Source: Legionella sp.
GTDB lineage: Bacteria; Pseudomonadota; Gammaproteobacteria; Legionellales; Legionellaceae
NCBI GenBank assembly: GCA_031291095.1
Contig: JARLJR010000013.1
Coordinates: 1-64,000, forward strand
DNA length: 64,000 nucleotides
Direction: 5' to 3'
Part shown: in pieces, positions 55,341 through 64,000 of the stretch
Layout: the number at the start of each line of letters is the position of its first letter
Position numbering within the stretch: position 1 is the first letter of the stretch
Position numbers and translations under genes: made by a program
The notes under the pieces: generated by a model
Database searches by the model: none
What the model saw: the letters and a program-made list of their open reading frames with translations, nothing else
What the model was told of the DNA's origin: nothing

Positions 55341-56672
55341 ATGCAAGTTTCTGTTGAGACCCTAAACGGTTTGGAGCGCAAGGTAACTATTTCTGTGCCT
55401 ACAGCGAAAGTTGAGGAAGAAGTAAGTTTGCGGCTCAAAGATCTGGCTCATAAAGTTAAAGTTGATGGTTTCCGTCCTGGCAAAGTACCTATGCACATTG
55501 TTACCAGCCGCTACTCTGATAGTGTTCGTCAAGAAGTTGCTAGAGAAATGGTTCAATCAACCCTATTCGAAGCGTTACAACAAAATGAATTAGTTCCTGC
55601 AGGCTACCCATACATAGAACCTGAAGAAATAGAAAAAGGTAAAGATTTTAAATACACGGCTACGTTTGAAGTAATGCCAGTGTTTGAAGTTGCTGAATTA
55701 AATCAAGCGACTGTTGAATTAGCTCGTTCAGAAGTAACTGACAAAGATCTCGAAGAGATGTTAGATAAACTACGTGAGCAAAACAAAGAATGGCATGATG
55801 TTTCACGTGCTGTTAAAAAAGGCGATAAAGTTGTTATCGACTTCCAAGGCTTCTTAAACGATGAATTATTTGATGGCGGTAGTGCAGAAGGCCACGAATT
55901 AGTTATCGGTTCTGGTGCAATGATTCCTGGTTTCGAAGATGGAATTACTGGTGGTAAGAAAGATAAGCCTTTTGACATCAAAGTTACTTTCCCAGAAGAT
56001 TATGGCCACAAAGAGTTAGCGGGTAAAGAAGCCGTATTCAAAATTACTGTTCGTAACATATTGGAAGGTAAATTACCTGAACTTAATGATGCTTTTGCTG
56101 AAAAGTTTAACATTAAGGAAGGTGGTGTTGACGCTCTGAAGAAAGACATCAAAGAAAACATGACTCGTGAATTAGAGCGTCGTGTTAGCATGATGAACAG
56201 AGAGAAATTATTTGATAAACTAATGGAAGTTAATGCAATTGATTTACCATTAGCTTTAATCGACAAAGAAATCGAACATTTGAAACATGATATGTATCAT
56301 CGTCTATTTGGCCATGAGCATCATGAAAATGAACAGATTCCTGATTTCCCAAGAGAATTGTTTGAAGAACAAGCGAAACGCCGTGTTCATCTTGGCTTAC
56401 TATTCTCTGAATATGTTAAGAAACATCAAATTGTTGCAGACAAAGATAAAGTGAATGCAATGATTGAGAAATTTGCTGGTGCTTACGAGAATCCTGATGA
56501 ATTACGTGCTTGGTACCAAAGCAGCAAAGAACATCTTGCTGAAATTGAAGCATTAGTCATGGAAGAAGTGGTTGCTGATAAAATAGCAGCTGATGCTAAA
56601 ATTAAGCATAAATCTATGGACTATGATTCAGTGATGAATCCTAAAAAGGCTGAGAATACAAAAGGAGAGTAA
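55341..56672 (+). CDS. tig: Trigger factor
   Basis: A 443-residue ribosome-associated chaperone. The N-terminal domain has [14 protein letters not shown] with the ribosome-docking FRPGK motif. The FKBP-type PPIase domain spans about 160-245 ([34 protein letters not shown]). The C-terminal domain forms the helical cradle. ATG 55341 is chosen because AAGAGGTG precedes it and the protein then begins [14 protein letters not shown] as in homologues. It starts the tig-clpP-clpX-lon group. Confidence 0.96.
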   Translation: MQVSVETLNGLERKVTISVPTAKVEEEVSLRLKDLAHKVKVDGFRPGKVPMHIVTSRYSDSVRQEVAREMVQSTLFEALQQNELVPAGYPYIEPEEIEKGKDFKYTATFEVMPVFEVAELNQATVELARSEVTDKDLEEMLDKLREQNKEWHDVSRAVKKGDKVVIDFQGFLNDELFDGGSAEGHELVIGSGAMIPGFEDGITGGKKDKPFDIKVTFPEDYGHKELAGKEAVFKITVRNILEGKLPELNDAFAEKFNIKEGGVDALKKDIKENMTRELERRVSMMNREKLFDKLMEVNAIDLPLALIDKEIEHLKHDMYHRLFGHEHHENEQIPDFPRELFEEQAKRRVHLGLLFSEYVKKHQIVADKDKVNAMIEKFAGAYENPDELRAWYQSSKEHLAEIEALVMEEVVADKIAADAKIKHKSMDYDSVMNPKKAENTKGE

Positions 56673-56676
56673 TTAT

Positions 56677-57324
56677 ATGTCGGGATATTCAGATAACATA
56701 ATTCGCAATGCCAGTGGATTGGTGCCAATGGTTATTGAACAAACTTCACGTGGTGAACGTTCTTATGATATTTATTCAAGATTATTGAAAGAGCGTATTA
56801 TCTTTCTATTGGGTGAAGTTGAAGATCATATGGCTAATTTAGTGGTTGCTCAATTGTTGTTCCTTGAGTCTGAAAACCCTGAAAAAGACATTTCTCTCTA
56901 CATTAATTCTCCTGGTGGTGTGGTAACGGCTGGTTTGGCAATTTACGACACCATGCAGTTTATTAAGCCTGATGTCAGTACTTTATGTATCGGTCAAGCC
57001 GCAAGTGCTGCGGCTTTACTGCTTTGTGCTGGTGCTGATGGTAAGAGATTTTGTCTGCCAAACTCACGTGTAATGATTCACCAACCTTTAGGTGGTTATC
57101 GCGGTCAGGCGACGGATATTGAAATTCATGCTCGTGAAACCTTAGCTGTAAGAGAGCGTTTAAATAACATTATGGCGCAACACACTAAAAAAACTCCAGA
57201 TCAAATTATGCGTGATACAGAGCGTGATAATTTTATGAGTGCTACGCAAGCAGCTGAATATGGTCTTATCGATAAGGTAATTTACGATCGAGGAATAACA
57301 AATAATTCAGCAGAGCAGTTGTAA
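56677..57324 (+). CDS. clpP: ClpP protease subunit
   Basis: A 215-residue serine protease with the triad in [15 protein letters not shown] (Ser), [10 protein letters not shown] (His) and DTERDNFMS (Asp). [23 protein letters not shown] and YINSPGGVV are standard. It forms 14-mers that degrade proteins fed by ClpX. It lies four bases after tig and is preceded by AAAGGAG. Confidence 0.97.
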   Translation: MSGYSDNIIRNASGLVPMVIEQTSRGERSYDIYSRLLKERIIFLLGEVEDHMANLVVAQLLFLESENPEKDISLYINSPGGVVTAGLAIYDTMQFIKPDVSTLCIGQAASAAALLLCAGADGKRFCLPNSRVMIHQPLGGYRGQATDIEIHARETLAVRERLNNIMAQHTKKTPDQIMRDTERDNFMSATQAAEYGLIDKVIYDRGITNNSAEQL

Positions 57325-57524
57325 TTCTTACTTGTTGCCCCAATATGGAGTGAGATCTCTTGATTTTAGCTTTTTAAATCAAGCTTTAAACCAGGGATTG
57401 ATGTGTCATTGCGGGGCTCAAAATAAATTAGTTCTTAATTTGTAGTGGCATATCTTTTTCTGATTGACTAATATTTTACATGTGTTACCTAGTTCCCGGT
57501 AATGGCTGTAAGAAGGGGTTGGAT

Positions 57525-58799
57525 ATGAGTAAATCCAGTAATGGAAGTGGTGATAAGGTTCTTTATTGTTCTTTTTGTGGAAAAAGCCAGCATGAAGTAA
57601 AAAAATTAATTGCTGGTCCTTCTGTATTTGTGTGTGATGAATGCGTTGAATTATGCAACGACATTATTCGTGAAGAAACACACGAAACTCATGAAGAAGC
57701 AGAAGTGCGTTTACCCTCACCAAAAGAGATTTCAATATTCCTTGATGAATATGTCATTGGTCAGCCACATGCCAAAAAAGTGTTGTCTGTTGCCGTGTAT
57801 AATCATTACAAGCGATTGCAGCATAAAAGCGAAGATGGCGTTGAACTTGGAAAAAGTAATATCTTATTGATTGGCCCAACGGGTAGCGGTAAAACTCTTT
57901 TAGCGCAAACTTTGGCTCGAATTTTAAATGTTCCTTTTGCTATGGCTGATGCAACAACGCTGACCGAAGCAGGATATGTCGGTGAGGACGTTGAAAATAT
58001 TATTCAAAAGTTATTGCAGAAATGTGATTACGACGTGGATAAAGCACAACAGGGTATTGTTTACATTGATGAAATTGATAAGATTTCACGTAAATCAGAT
58101 AATCCATCAATCACTCGAGATGTTTCTGGTGAAGGTGTGCAACAAGCCTTACTAAAACTGATCGAAGGAACGATTGCCTCTGTCCCACCTCAAGGTGGCC
58201 GTAAACACCCACAACAAGAGTTCTTGCAGGTAGATACCTCAAATATTTTATTTATTTGTGGTGGAGCATTTGCGGGCTTGGAAAAGGTAATCAGAGAGCG
58301 TAGCGATAAGTCAGGTATTGGCTTTTCAGCGCAACTGAAAAACAAAAAAGATTCTAGTGATGAAGTATCAAAGGTATTAGACCAATTAGAATCTAACGAC
58401 TTGATTAAGTATGGATTGATTCCTGAGTTTGTAGGTAGATTACCTGTTGTAACTACACTCCAAGAACTGGATCAAGCTGCACTTATTGATATTCTTACCA
58501 ATCCCAAGAATGCACTTACCAAACAGTTCCAGTCACTTTTCAAAATGGAAGAAGTTGAACTAGAATTTAGAGATGAGGCTTTGGTTGCGATTGCGAAGAA
58601 AGCCCTGGACAGAAAAATGGGAGCTCGTGGATTACGTGCAATACTTGAAAATATTCTTTTAGACACCATGTATGAATTACCTTCTCTTGAAGGAGTAAAT
58701 AAAGTTGTGATTGACGAAGGTGCCGTAAACAATTCGTCAAAGCCTATACTTATTTATGAACATGATGAGATGAAGAGTGCGGCAGGTGGTAAAGAATAG
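57525..58799 (+). CDS. clpX: ClpX, ATPase unfoldase
   Basis: A 424-residue AAA+ protein with the N-terminal zinc-binding domain (CSFCGKSQ...CDECVELC), Walker A GPTGSGKT, Walker [12 protein letters not shown], pore GYVGEDVE and sensor region FVGRLPV. It unfolds tagged proteins into ClpP. ATG 57525 (MSKSSNG) has AAGGGG upstream; the frame extends 45 bases more without support. A 200-bp gap from clpP leaves room for a separate promoter. Confidence 0.97.
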   Translation: MSKSSNGSGDKVLYCSFCGKSQHEVKKLIAGPSVFVCDECVELCNDIIREETHETHEEAEVRLPSPKEISIFLDEYVIGQPHAKKVLSVAVYNHYKRLQHKSEDGVELGKSNILLIGPTGSGKTLLAQTLARILNVPFAMADATTLTEAGYVGEDVENIIQKLLQKCDYDVDKAQQGIVYIDEIDKISRKSDNPSITRDVSGEGVQQALLKLIEGTIASVPPQGGRKHPQQEFLQVDTSNILFICGGAFAGLEKVIRERSDKSGIGFSAQLKNKKDSSDEVSKVLDQLESNDLIKYGLIPEFVGRLPVVTTLQELDQAALIDILTNPKNALTKQFQSLFKMEEVELEFRDEALVAIAKKALDRKMGARGLRAILENILLDTMYELPSLEGVNKVVIDEGAVNNSSKPILIYEHDEMKSAAGGKE

Positions 58800-59093
58800 C
58801 TAATTAATTTTGCGACTATTCTCTATATTAGTCTCTGCGCCTTTATCCAGTTACTGGTTCAGAGACTTAAAACATTGAATAGTTGCATATGTCCTTTTTA
58901 TTCAATCAATTAAGTCTTTTAAACCAGTAGCTGATAGGGCGCTTGTATCTAATTTAGATAGTTTTCATATTAATTTCCCCATTCTTATTAAGTACTTTGT
59001 TCATTTCATCAAATACCGTTATACTCAGTTAAAGAGCAGTAAAAATTTGTTGTAAAATTATAACTATAGCTTTTGTTTGAATAAGGGTTCGTT

Positions 59094-61538
59094 ATGTCTA
59101 TTGAAAATAAAGTGACGCCTAATGAGACTGAAAATGTGTCTATGATTCCAGTGCTACCACTGAGGGATGTGGTGGTTTATCCTCATATGGTTATTCCCCT
59201 TTTTGTTGGCCGAGGAAAATCAATTAAAGCCCTTGAAGCTGCTATGGTTGATAGCAAGCAAATTTTTTTAGTCGCGCAGAAAAAATCATCTAATGATGAT
59301 CCATCTCCAGAAGATATTTACCATGTAGGTACTTTATCGAGTGTGCTGCAGTTGCTTAAGTTACCTGATGGTACTGTAAAAGTACTGGTAGAAGGGGAGC
59401 AACGTGCGCGAGTTAAAGGATATAGCCAGGAGAAAGGATACCTGGAAGCTTCTCTGGAAGTTATGGATGAAGTAAATGTTGCCGTACAAGAACCTGAAGT
59501 TGGTATCTTAATGCGCTCTTTAATGTCGCAATTTGAACAGTACATTAAGTTGAACAAAAAGATTCCTCCAGAGGTATTATCTCCTTTAGCCGGAATTGAG
59601 GAGCCAGGTCGTCTGGCAGATACTATTGCAGCACATTTAACTTTGAAAGTTGATGATAAACAAGAATTATTAGAAACCTTAGATGTTGGCACGCGTCTTG
59701 AACGTTTAATGTCAGCTATTGAATCTGAAATTGACCTATTACATGTTGAAAAGCGTGTTCGTGGCCGTGTAAAACGCCAAATGGAAAAAAGTCAGCGTGA
59801 GTATTACCTGAATGAACAAATGAAAGCCATTCAAAAAGAGTTGGGTGAGCTTGGCGAAGAAGGTAATGAAATTGAGCAGCTTGAAAAATCCATTGATAAA
59901 GCGGGCATGCCTAAAGAAGCTAAAGAAAAGGCAATGGCTGAACTACATAAATTAAAAATGATGTCACCCATGTCTGCTGAAGCAACAGTCATTCGAAATT
60001 ATCTTGACTGGATGCTCATGGTTCCATGGAAAAAGAAAAGTAAGATTCAATTTGATTTACTGAAAGCAGAAAAATTATTGGATAAAGAACATCACGGTTT
60101 AGAACGCGTGAAAGAACGCATTATCGAATATCTGGCAGTTCAACAACGAGTAAAACGTCTGAAAGGACCAATTTTATGTTTAGTTGGACCTCCAGGGGTG
60201 GGTAAAACTTCTTTAGGTCAATCGATTGCTAATGCAACAGGTCGTACATTCATTCGTATCGCTTTAGGTGGCGTGCGTGATGAAGCGGAGATTCGTGGTC
60301 ATCGTAGAACTTATATTGGCTCAATGCCTGGGAAAATTATTCAAAAATTATGTAAGGCCGGAGTTAAAAACCCATTAATTATGCTTGATGAGGTGGATAA
60401 GATGGCTATGGACTTCCGTGGCGATCCTGCTTCTGCATTACTTGAAGTATTAGATCCAGAGCAAAACCATACGTTTAGCGATCATTATCTCGAAGTTGAT
60501 TATGATTTAAGTGATGTGATGTTTATTGCAACGGCAAATTCATTAGAAATTCCTGCACCTTTATTAGATAGAATGGAAATCATTCGTTTAGCAGGTTATA
60601 CCGAAGATGAAAAAGTCAGTATTGCTGAACAGTATTTAGTACCCAAGCAAATTAATCTTAATGGTTTAAGTAATGATGAGATTCATATAAGTGAAGGGGC
60701 TATTCGTGAAATCATTCGTCACTACACTCGTGAAGCGGGTGTTCGTAATTTGGAACGAGATATCGCTAGTGTTTGCCGAAAGGTCGTAAAAGAGATTTTA
60801 TCAAACAAGAAAAAAGCTAAGCGATTAACGGTTACTGTAAATAATATTGAAAAATATTTAGGTGTTAAGAAGTACAGATATGGTCTTGCTGAAGAGTTTG
60901 ATCAAATTGGGCAAGTAACTGGTTTAGCTTGGACGAGCGTAGGAGGGGAGTTGCTAACTATTGAATCTTCCATGATGCCTGGTAAAGGTAAGGTGATCCA
61001 TACGGGTCAACTGGGTGAAGTAATGCAAGAATCAATCCATGCTGCAATGACTGTTGTACGCAGCCGCGCTAAAAAGCTACAGCTTGCTGATGATTTCTTT
61101 GAAAAGTCCGACTTCCACGTGCATGTTCCTGAAGGAGCAACACCGAAGGATGGTCCAAGTGCTGGTATTGGTATGTGTACCGTATTGGTCTCTGTAGTGA
61201 CGCAAATTCCTGTTAAGGCTGATGTTGCTATGACAGGGGAAATTACTTTGCGTGGACAAGTATTGCCTATCGGTGGACTAAAAGAGAAGTTATTAGCTGC
61301 TCATCGGGGTGGGATTAAGCATGTAATTATCCCTGAAGAGAATGTAAAAGACCTGGAAGAGATACCAGATAATGTGTTGCGTAAGCTAACAATACACCCT
61401 GTGAAGACTATTGAACAGGTGTTAGAACTGGCTTTACAACGCAGTCCTTGGATAGATAGTCCAGATAATATACAGGCTGCCGTTTTAGAGGGTAAAAAAT
61501 CAAAAAAAATTAAAAATAATGATTTACATACCCATTAA
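59094..61538 (+). CDS. lon: Lon protease
   Basis: An 814-residue ATP-dependent protease: N-terminal substrate-binding domain ([23 protein letters not shown]), Walker [10 protein letters not shown], Walker [13 protein letters not shown], arginine-finger region, and a C-terminal protease domain with the catalytic Ser in [13 protein letters not shown] and Lys in [20 protein letters not shown]. Length is normal. The 294-bp upstream gap holds a loose inverted repeat (AGTCTCTG ... CAGAGACT, 58830-58867). I see no convincing heat-shock promoter. Confidence 0.97.
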   Translation: MSIENKVTPNETENVSMIPVLPLRDVVVYPHMVIPLFVGRGKSIKALEAAMVDSKQIFLVAQKKSSNDDPSPEDIYHVGTLSSVLQLLKLPDGTVKVLVEGEQRARVKGYSQEKGYLEASLEVMDEVNVAVQEPEVGILMRSLMSQFEQYIKLNKKIPPEVLSPLAGIEEPGRLADTIAAHLTLKVDDKQELLETLDVGTRLERLMSAIESEIDLLHVEKRVRGRVKRQMEKSQREYYLNEQMKAIQKELGELGEEGNEIEQLEKSIDKAGMPKEAKEKAMAELHKLKMMSPMSAEATVIRNYLDWMLMVPWKKKSKIQFDLLKAEKLLDKEHHGLERVKERIIEYLAVQQRVKRLKGPILCLVGPPGVGKTSLGQSIANATGRTFIRIALGGVRDEAEIRGHRRTYIGSMPGKIIQKLCKAGVKNPLIMLDEVDKMAMDFRGDPASALLEVLDPEQNHTFSDHYLEVDYDLSDVMFIATANSLEIPAPLLDRMEIIRLAGYTEDEKVSIAEQYLVPKQINLNGLSNDEIHISEGAIREIIRHYTREAGVRNLERDIASVCRKVVKEILSNKKKAKRLTVTVNNIEKYLGVKKYRYGLAEEFDQIGQVTGLAWTSVGGELLTIESSMMPGKGKVIHTGQLGEVMQESIHAAMTVVRSRAKKLQLADDFFEKSDFHVHVPEGATPKDGPSAGIGMCTVLVSVVTQIPVKADVAMTGEITLRGQVLPIGGLKEKLLAAHRGGIKHVIIPEENVKDLEEIPDNVLRKLTIHPVKTIEQVLELALQRSPWIDSPDNIQAAVLEGKKSKKIKNNDLHTH

Positions 61539-61670
61539 TTAAAGGTATATTTCCTCTCGTGGCCCGCTACTGGCGGGCGTTGCAAGGATGTAACTACTTG
61601 ACTGGTTAATTTGACTGAGTTTAAGTTAGATTAGCTTGGAGTATGGAAGATTAACTGTATAGGGGAAGCA

Positions 61671-61949
61671 ATGAATAAGAGCGAATTAGTTGATGCTTTA
61701 GCAAGTGGTTCTGGTTTAACTAAGGCAGATGCAAGCAGAGTGCTTGAGACTTTTACTAGCACTATTACTGATGCCTTAAAGAGTGGCGATCAAGTGGTTA
61801 TACCCGGATTTGGATCGTTCTCTACTGGTAATCGTTCTGCGCGTACTGGCAGAAACCCACAAACTGGGAAGATCATTGAGATCAAAGCGTCAAGAGTAGC
61901 TAAATTTAAAGCAGGCAAAAACCTGAAAGAAGCGGTTCAAGAAGCTTAA
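61671..61949 (+). CDS. hupB: HU DNA-binding protein (beta-type)
   Basis: A 92-residue histone-like protein: MNKSELVDALASGSGLTKAD ASRVL, VVIPGFGSFSTGNRSARTGR NPQTGKIIEI with the DNA-intercalating RNPQTG arm, and FKAGKNLKEAVQ. Length is normal. AGGGGAA precedes the ATG. Its stop lies only seven bases before tRNA-Val. Confidence 0.97.
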   Translation: MNKSELVDALASGSGLTKADASRVLETFTSTITDALKSGDQVVIPGFGSFSTGNRSARTGRNPQTGKIIEIKASRVAKFKAGKNLKEAVQEA

Positions 61950-61956
61950 AGATTTG

Positions 61957-62032
61957 GGGTGCTTAGCTCAGCTGGGAGAGCATCGCCCTTACAAGGCGAG
62001 GGTCGTAGGTTCGATCCCTACAGCACCCACCA
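61957..62032 (+). tRNA. tRNA-Val (anticodon TAC), copy 1
   Basis: A 76-base cloverleaf with acceptor GGGTGCT/AGCACCC, ACCA end, anticodon in CTTACAA. No promoter fits between hupB and it, so it is probably cut from the hupB transcript. Confidence 0.95.
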
Positions 62033-62037
62033 TAATT

Positions 62038-62114
62038 GGAGTGGTAGTTCAGTTGGTTAGAATACCGGCCTGTCACGCCGGGGGTCGCGGGTTCGAGCCC
62101 CGTCCACTCCGCCA
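62038..62114 (+). tRNA. tRNA-Asp (anticodon GTC), copy 1
   Basis: A 77-base cloverleaf with acceptor GGAGTGG/CCACTCC, GCCA end, anticodon in CTGTCAC. It differs from copy 2 in the 5:68 pair. Confidence 0.95.
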
Positions 62115-62123
62115 TATTATTAA

Positions 62124-62148
62124 AACGCGCTTACAGGCGCGTTTTTTA
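62124..62148 (+). terminator. Intrinsic terminator after the first tRNA Val-Asp pair
   Basis: AACGCGC (62124-62130), loop TTACAG, GCGCGTT (62137-62143), followed by a T-run. It ends the hupB/tRNA transcript. Confidence 0.85.
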
Positions 62149-62184
62149 TTAAAAGTGAGAGCACCAAGTTTATGCAGTGCATAG

Positions 62185-62212
62185 TTGGTGAGTAGAAAGC
62201 GGAATTTATAAA
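62185..62212 (+). promoter_or_regulatory. Possible promoter for the second tRNA Val-Asp pair
   Basis: TTGGTG (62185-62190) and TATAAA (62207-62212) 16 bp apart. The start would fall at or next to the first base of tRNA-Val. Weak; read-through from upstream is the alternative. Confidence 0.3.
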
Positions 62213-62218
62213 GATTTC

Positions 62219-62294
62219 GGGTGCTTAGCTCAGCTGGGAGAGCATCGCCCTTACAAGGCGAGGGTCGTAGGTTCGATCCCTACAGCACCCACCA
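62219..62294 (+). tRNA. tRNA-Val (anticodon TAC), copy 2
   Basis: Identical to copy 1 over its 76 bases as far as I can compare; the preceding AAAGATTT is also shared, showing a tandem duplication. Confidence 0.95.
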
Positions 62295-62298
62295 TATT

Positions 62299-62375
62299 GG
62301 AGCGGTAGTTCAGTTGGTTAGAATACCGGCCTGTCACGCCGGGGGTCGCGGGTTCGAGCCCCGTCCGCTCCGCCA
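62299..62375 (+). tRNA. tRNA-Asp (anticodon GTC), copy 2
   Basis: A 77-base cloverleaf with acceptor GGAGCGG/CCGCTCC. Both strands of the 5:68 pair differ from copy 1 (C-G against T-A), a compensated change. Confidence 0.95.
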
Positions 62376-62432
62376 TATCTCAAATGATGCCTCAAATCTG
62401 AGGACATCAATCAAAGAAATAAAAAATAGTGT

Positions 62433-62459
62433 AACCTGGTTGCTTGCAACCAGGTTTTC
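62433..62459 (+). terminator. Intrinsic terminator after the second tRNA Val-Asp pair
   Basis: A perfect 10-bp stem, AACCTGGTTG / CAACCAGGTT, with a CTTG tetraloop and a short T-run. Confidence 0.85.
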
Positions 62460-62562
62460 ATTATTAATCTGTTCATATTCTTACAATATTGTCCTTAGGG
62501 CGCATAAGAAAATCAGGCCGCAAGTAACCAAGCTACGCTTATTTATAAACAGAACTATATCC

Positions 62563-62639
62563 TAACCCGTATTAGCGCAGCGTAATTCAGAGCAAATGCC
62601 CACAAGAGCCCGTATTACCACTTCGCCTAATACGGCTAC
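62563..62639. repeat. Two family B palindromic repeats
   Basis: AACCCGTATTAGCGCAGCGT at 62563-62587 and GAGCCCGTATTACC ... CCTAATACGGCTAC at 62607-62639 match the other family B copies. Confidence 0.6.
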
Positions 62640-62800
62640 GATCTAGCATTCGCTGTTTCACGGTAAATCCTCTGTTTTTGATAGTAATTTGCTCTAATTG
62701 TGCGCCGCATGATTAACAGCCTCAAGCATGTACTTTGATTTTCATTGATTTTAAATGATGAATCTCAGGTGCAGTTATTTGTAAAATTTAGCGGTTTTTG

Positions 62801-62829
62801 TTTAGATTTTTGTTCGATTAGGTTACAAT
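62801..62829 (+). promoter_or_regulatory. Probable ppiD promoter
   Basis: TTTAGA (62801-62806), a 17-bp spacer and TACAAT (62824-62829), 45 bases before the start codon. Confidence 0.45.
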
Positions 62830-62873
62830 CCCACTTCATTAAAACTTTGTTAATACTAAATGGATCTCGGGAC

Positions 62874-64000
62874 ATGTTGCAGAAGTTAAATGAGCGCATA
62901 CAAGGTGTTGTTGCTTGGTTAGTTGTCGTTTTAATCGGCATTACGTTTACTCTTTTTGGAGTTGATTACTATTTACAATCGCATCAAACATCAAATGCGA
63001 AAGTGATTGTTAATGGTGAGCCCTTAACTTATCAAGCCTTTGAAACAAATTATAGGCGTGCACGTGGAATGCAAGATGCGGCACATATGACCGCAGAAGA
63101 TGAGAAAAAATTACAAAGCCAAGTCCTAGACCAAATGGTGGCGAATGAAGTTATGGTGCAGGCAGCGCGTAAAAATGGGTTTGATGTTAGTCTGAACCAA
63201 GCGAATGCTGCCATATTGAATATTCCACAATTTCAGGAAGATGGTCATTTCTCTGCTGAAAAATATCAACAAGCACTCAGCGCGGCCTTATTTACTCAAT
63301 CCAGTTTTCAAAATGAAGTAAGTCAAGGTATGCTTTTGAACCAACAGCGGTTTGCTTTTATAGGCACCTCATTTGCAGCGCCTGATGAAGTTGAGCGTTT
63401 TGTTCGCTTATACATGCAAAATAGAGATTATGACTATCTAGTTGTTCCTGCTTCGCATTTTGCAAAACAAGTTAATATTTCTTCAGATGCAGTTGCTGAA
63501 TATTATAAGCAACATCAAAAAGAGTTTATGGCTCCTGAGCAAGTAAGTCTGGAATACGTAACCTTGTCTATGAATGATATTAAGAAGCAAGTAAAAATAT
63601 CAAATGACGATGTAAGCCGTTTCTATAATGAAAATCAAAACAACTATTTAACTCCAGCCCAATGGCATGTTGCTCACATTTTGTTTGCAATCCCTGAAGG
63701 TGTTTCTAAAGATGAGCTGGACCAAATTCAGAAAAAGGCTGACGATGCATATGCAGTATTGCAAAAAGATCCTGGCCAATTCGATAAGCTCGTTGCTTCA
63801 GAATCAGATGATAAGCTTTCTGTAGCTGATAAAGGAGAGCTTCCTTGGATTACTGCCGGACAGAATGATTACGATAAAGCTTTATCTAATTTAACGAAGG
63901 CAGGAGAAATATCTGCTCCAGCTCAAACCAAACACGGCTTTGAAATTTTTAAATTAATTGCTTATAAGCCAGTAACAATTAAGCCTTTAGCAGAAGTTGA
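62874..64000 (+). CDS. ppiD: PpiD, periplasmic folding factor (partial, runs off the window)
   Basis: The first 375 residues of a SurA/PpiD-type protein. A membrane anchor near the N-terminus (ERIQGVVAWLVVVLIGITFTLFG) keeps the rest in the periplasm. The SurA N-terminal-like chaperone domain follows (VIVNGEPLTYQAFETNYRRA; EVMVQAARKNGFDVS). A parvulin-like PPIase domain begins near residue 260 (TPAQWHVAHILFAIP, KKADDAYAVLQKDPGQFDKL). hupB-ppiD is the gammaproteobacterial order, here with tRNAs between. The ATG is preceded by CTCGGGAC. Confidence 0.92.
   Translation, partial: MLQKLNERIQGVVAWLVVVLIGITFTLFGVDYYLQSHQTSNAKVIVNGEPLTYQAFETNYRRARGMQDAAHMTAEDEKKLQSQVLDQMVANEVMVQAARKNGFDVSLNQANAAILNIPQFQEDGHFSAEKYQQALSAALFTQSSFQNEVSQGMLLNQQRFAFIGTSFAAPDEVERFVRLYMQNRDYDYLVVPASHFAKQVNISSDAVAEYYKQHQKEFMAPEQVSLEYVTLSMNDIKKQVKISNDDVSRFYNENQNNYLTPAQWHVAHILFAIPEGVSKDELDQIQKKADDAYAVLQKDPGQFDKLVASESDDKLSVADKGELPWITAGQNDYDKALSNLTKAGEISAPAQTKHGFEIFKLIAYKPVTIKPLAEV

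Larger units (their letters stand above)
62376..62800. other. Intergenic region with terminator and two family B repeats
   Basis: No gene seen before ppiD. It holds the terminator at 62433-62459 and family B palindromes at about 62563-62587 and 62607-62639. Confidence 0.5.

Noticed and set aside
58970-58995. Heat-shock (sigma-32) promoter before lon
   Set aside because: A CCCCAT-like -10 is present (58977 region) but no CTTGAAA-like -35 lies at a 13-15 bp spacing.
61562-61578. Intrinsic terminator after lon
   Set aside because: GCCCGC TACTG GCGGGC is a good hairpin but has no T-run after it; left as a plain hairpin.
61954-62565. Two short plus-strand ORFs over the tRNA Val-Asp pairs
   Set aside because: They translate tRNA sequence; their similarity to each other is the tRNA duplication.

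Overview
The window is a piece of an AT-rich gammaproteobacterial chromosome, most likely Legionella or a close relative. Four things point there: the conserved order tig-clpP-clpX-lon-hupB-ppiD; lepA-lepB-rnc; a type II secretion pair lspL-lspM standing apart from other gsp genes; and many eukaryote-like proteins (ankyrin-type, F-box plus HEAT, RCC1-like, a giant SecA-like ATPase) of the kind delivered by Dot/Icm type IV secretion. The species assignment is inference; no marker such as 16S rRNA is present.

Left part (1-3440): the tail of an unknown gene, a TPR protein, six tandem copies of a 122-bp repeat, and two paralogous small membrane proteins, each with a near-consensus sigma-70 promoter.

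Region 3447-21310 (minus strand) is one tightly packed cluster of 23 flagellar-type genes in the order fliQ-fliR-flhB-flhA-flgF-flgG-flgA-flgH-flgI-flgB-flgC-fliE-fliF-(fliG position)-fliH-fliI-fliJ-fliK?-flgD-flgE-fliM-like-fliN-fliO-fliP. It encodes a full export gate and ATPase complex, MS ring, rod, P and L rings, hook and hook cap. It has no flagellin, filament cap, hook-filament junction, stator, chemotaxis or flagellar regulator genes. Where fliG should be there is an unrelated-looking 146-residue protein, FliF lacks most of its cytoplasmic tail, and the FliM-like protein is short and lacks the usual N-terminal CheY-binding motif. I read this as a flagellum-derived secretion or surface structure that probably does not rotate. 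It is the most notable system in the window.

Region 21595-35523 is accessory: a 536-residue protein with a Pro/Gln-rich tail, tRNA-Ala and two tRNA-Glu, two ankyrin-like proteins, and a 2964-residue protein with a SecA-type motor and a glutamate-rich C-terminus.

Region 36054-48972 is mostly housekeeping: dgt-like dNTPase, SPOR lipoprotein, S1/P1 nuclease, mltB-lspL-lspM, lepA, lepB, rnc, M32 carboxypeptidase and an ABC-F ATPase. Region 49093-54608 is a second accessory patch: F-box/HEAT protein, a decayed paralogue, an RCC1-like protein and a tyrosine recombinase. From 54868 come tRNA Pro-Arg-His-Leu, then tig, clpP, clpX, lon, hupB, a duplicated tRNA Val-Asp pair, and the start of ppiD, which runs off the window.

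Three families of short palindromic intergenic repeats are scattered through the window, and two copies sit inside the flagellar-type operon.
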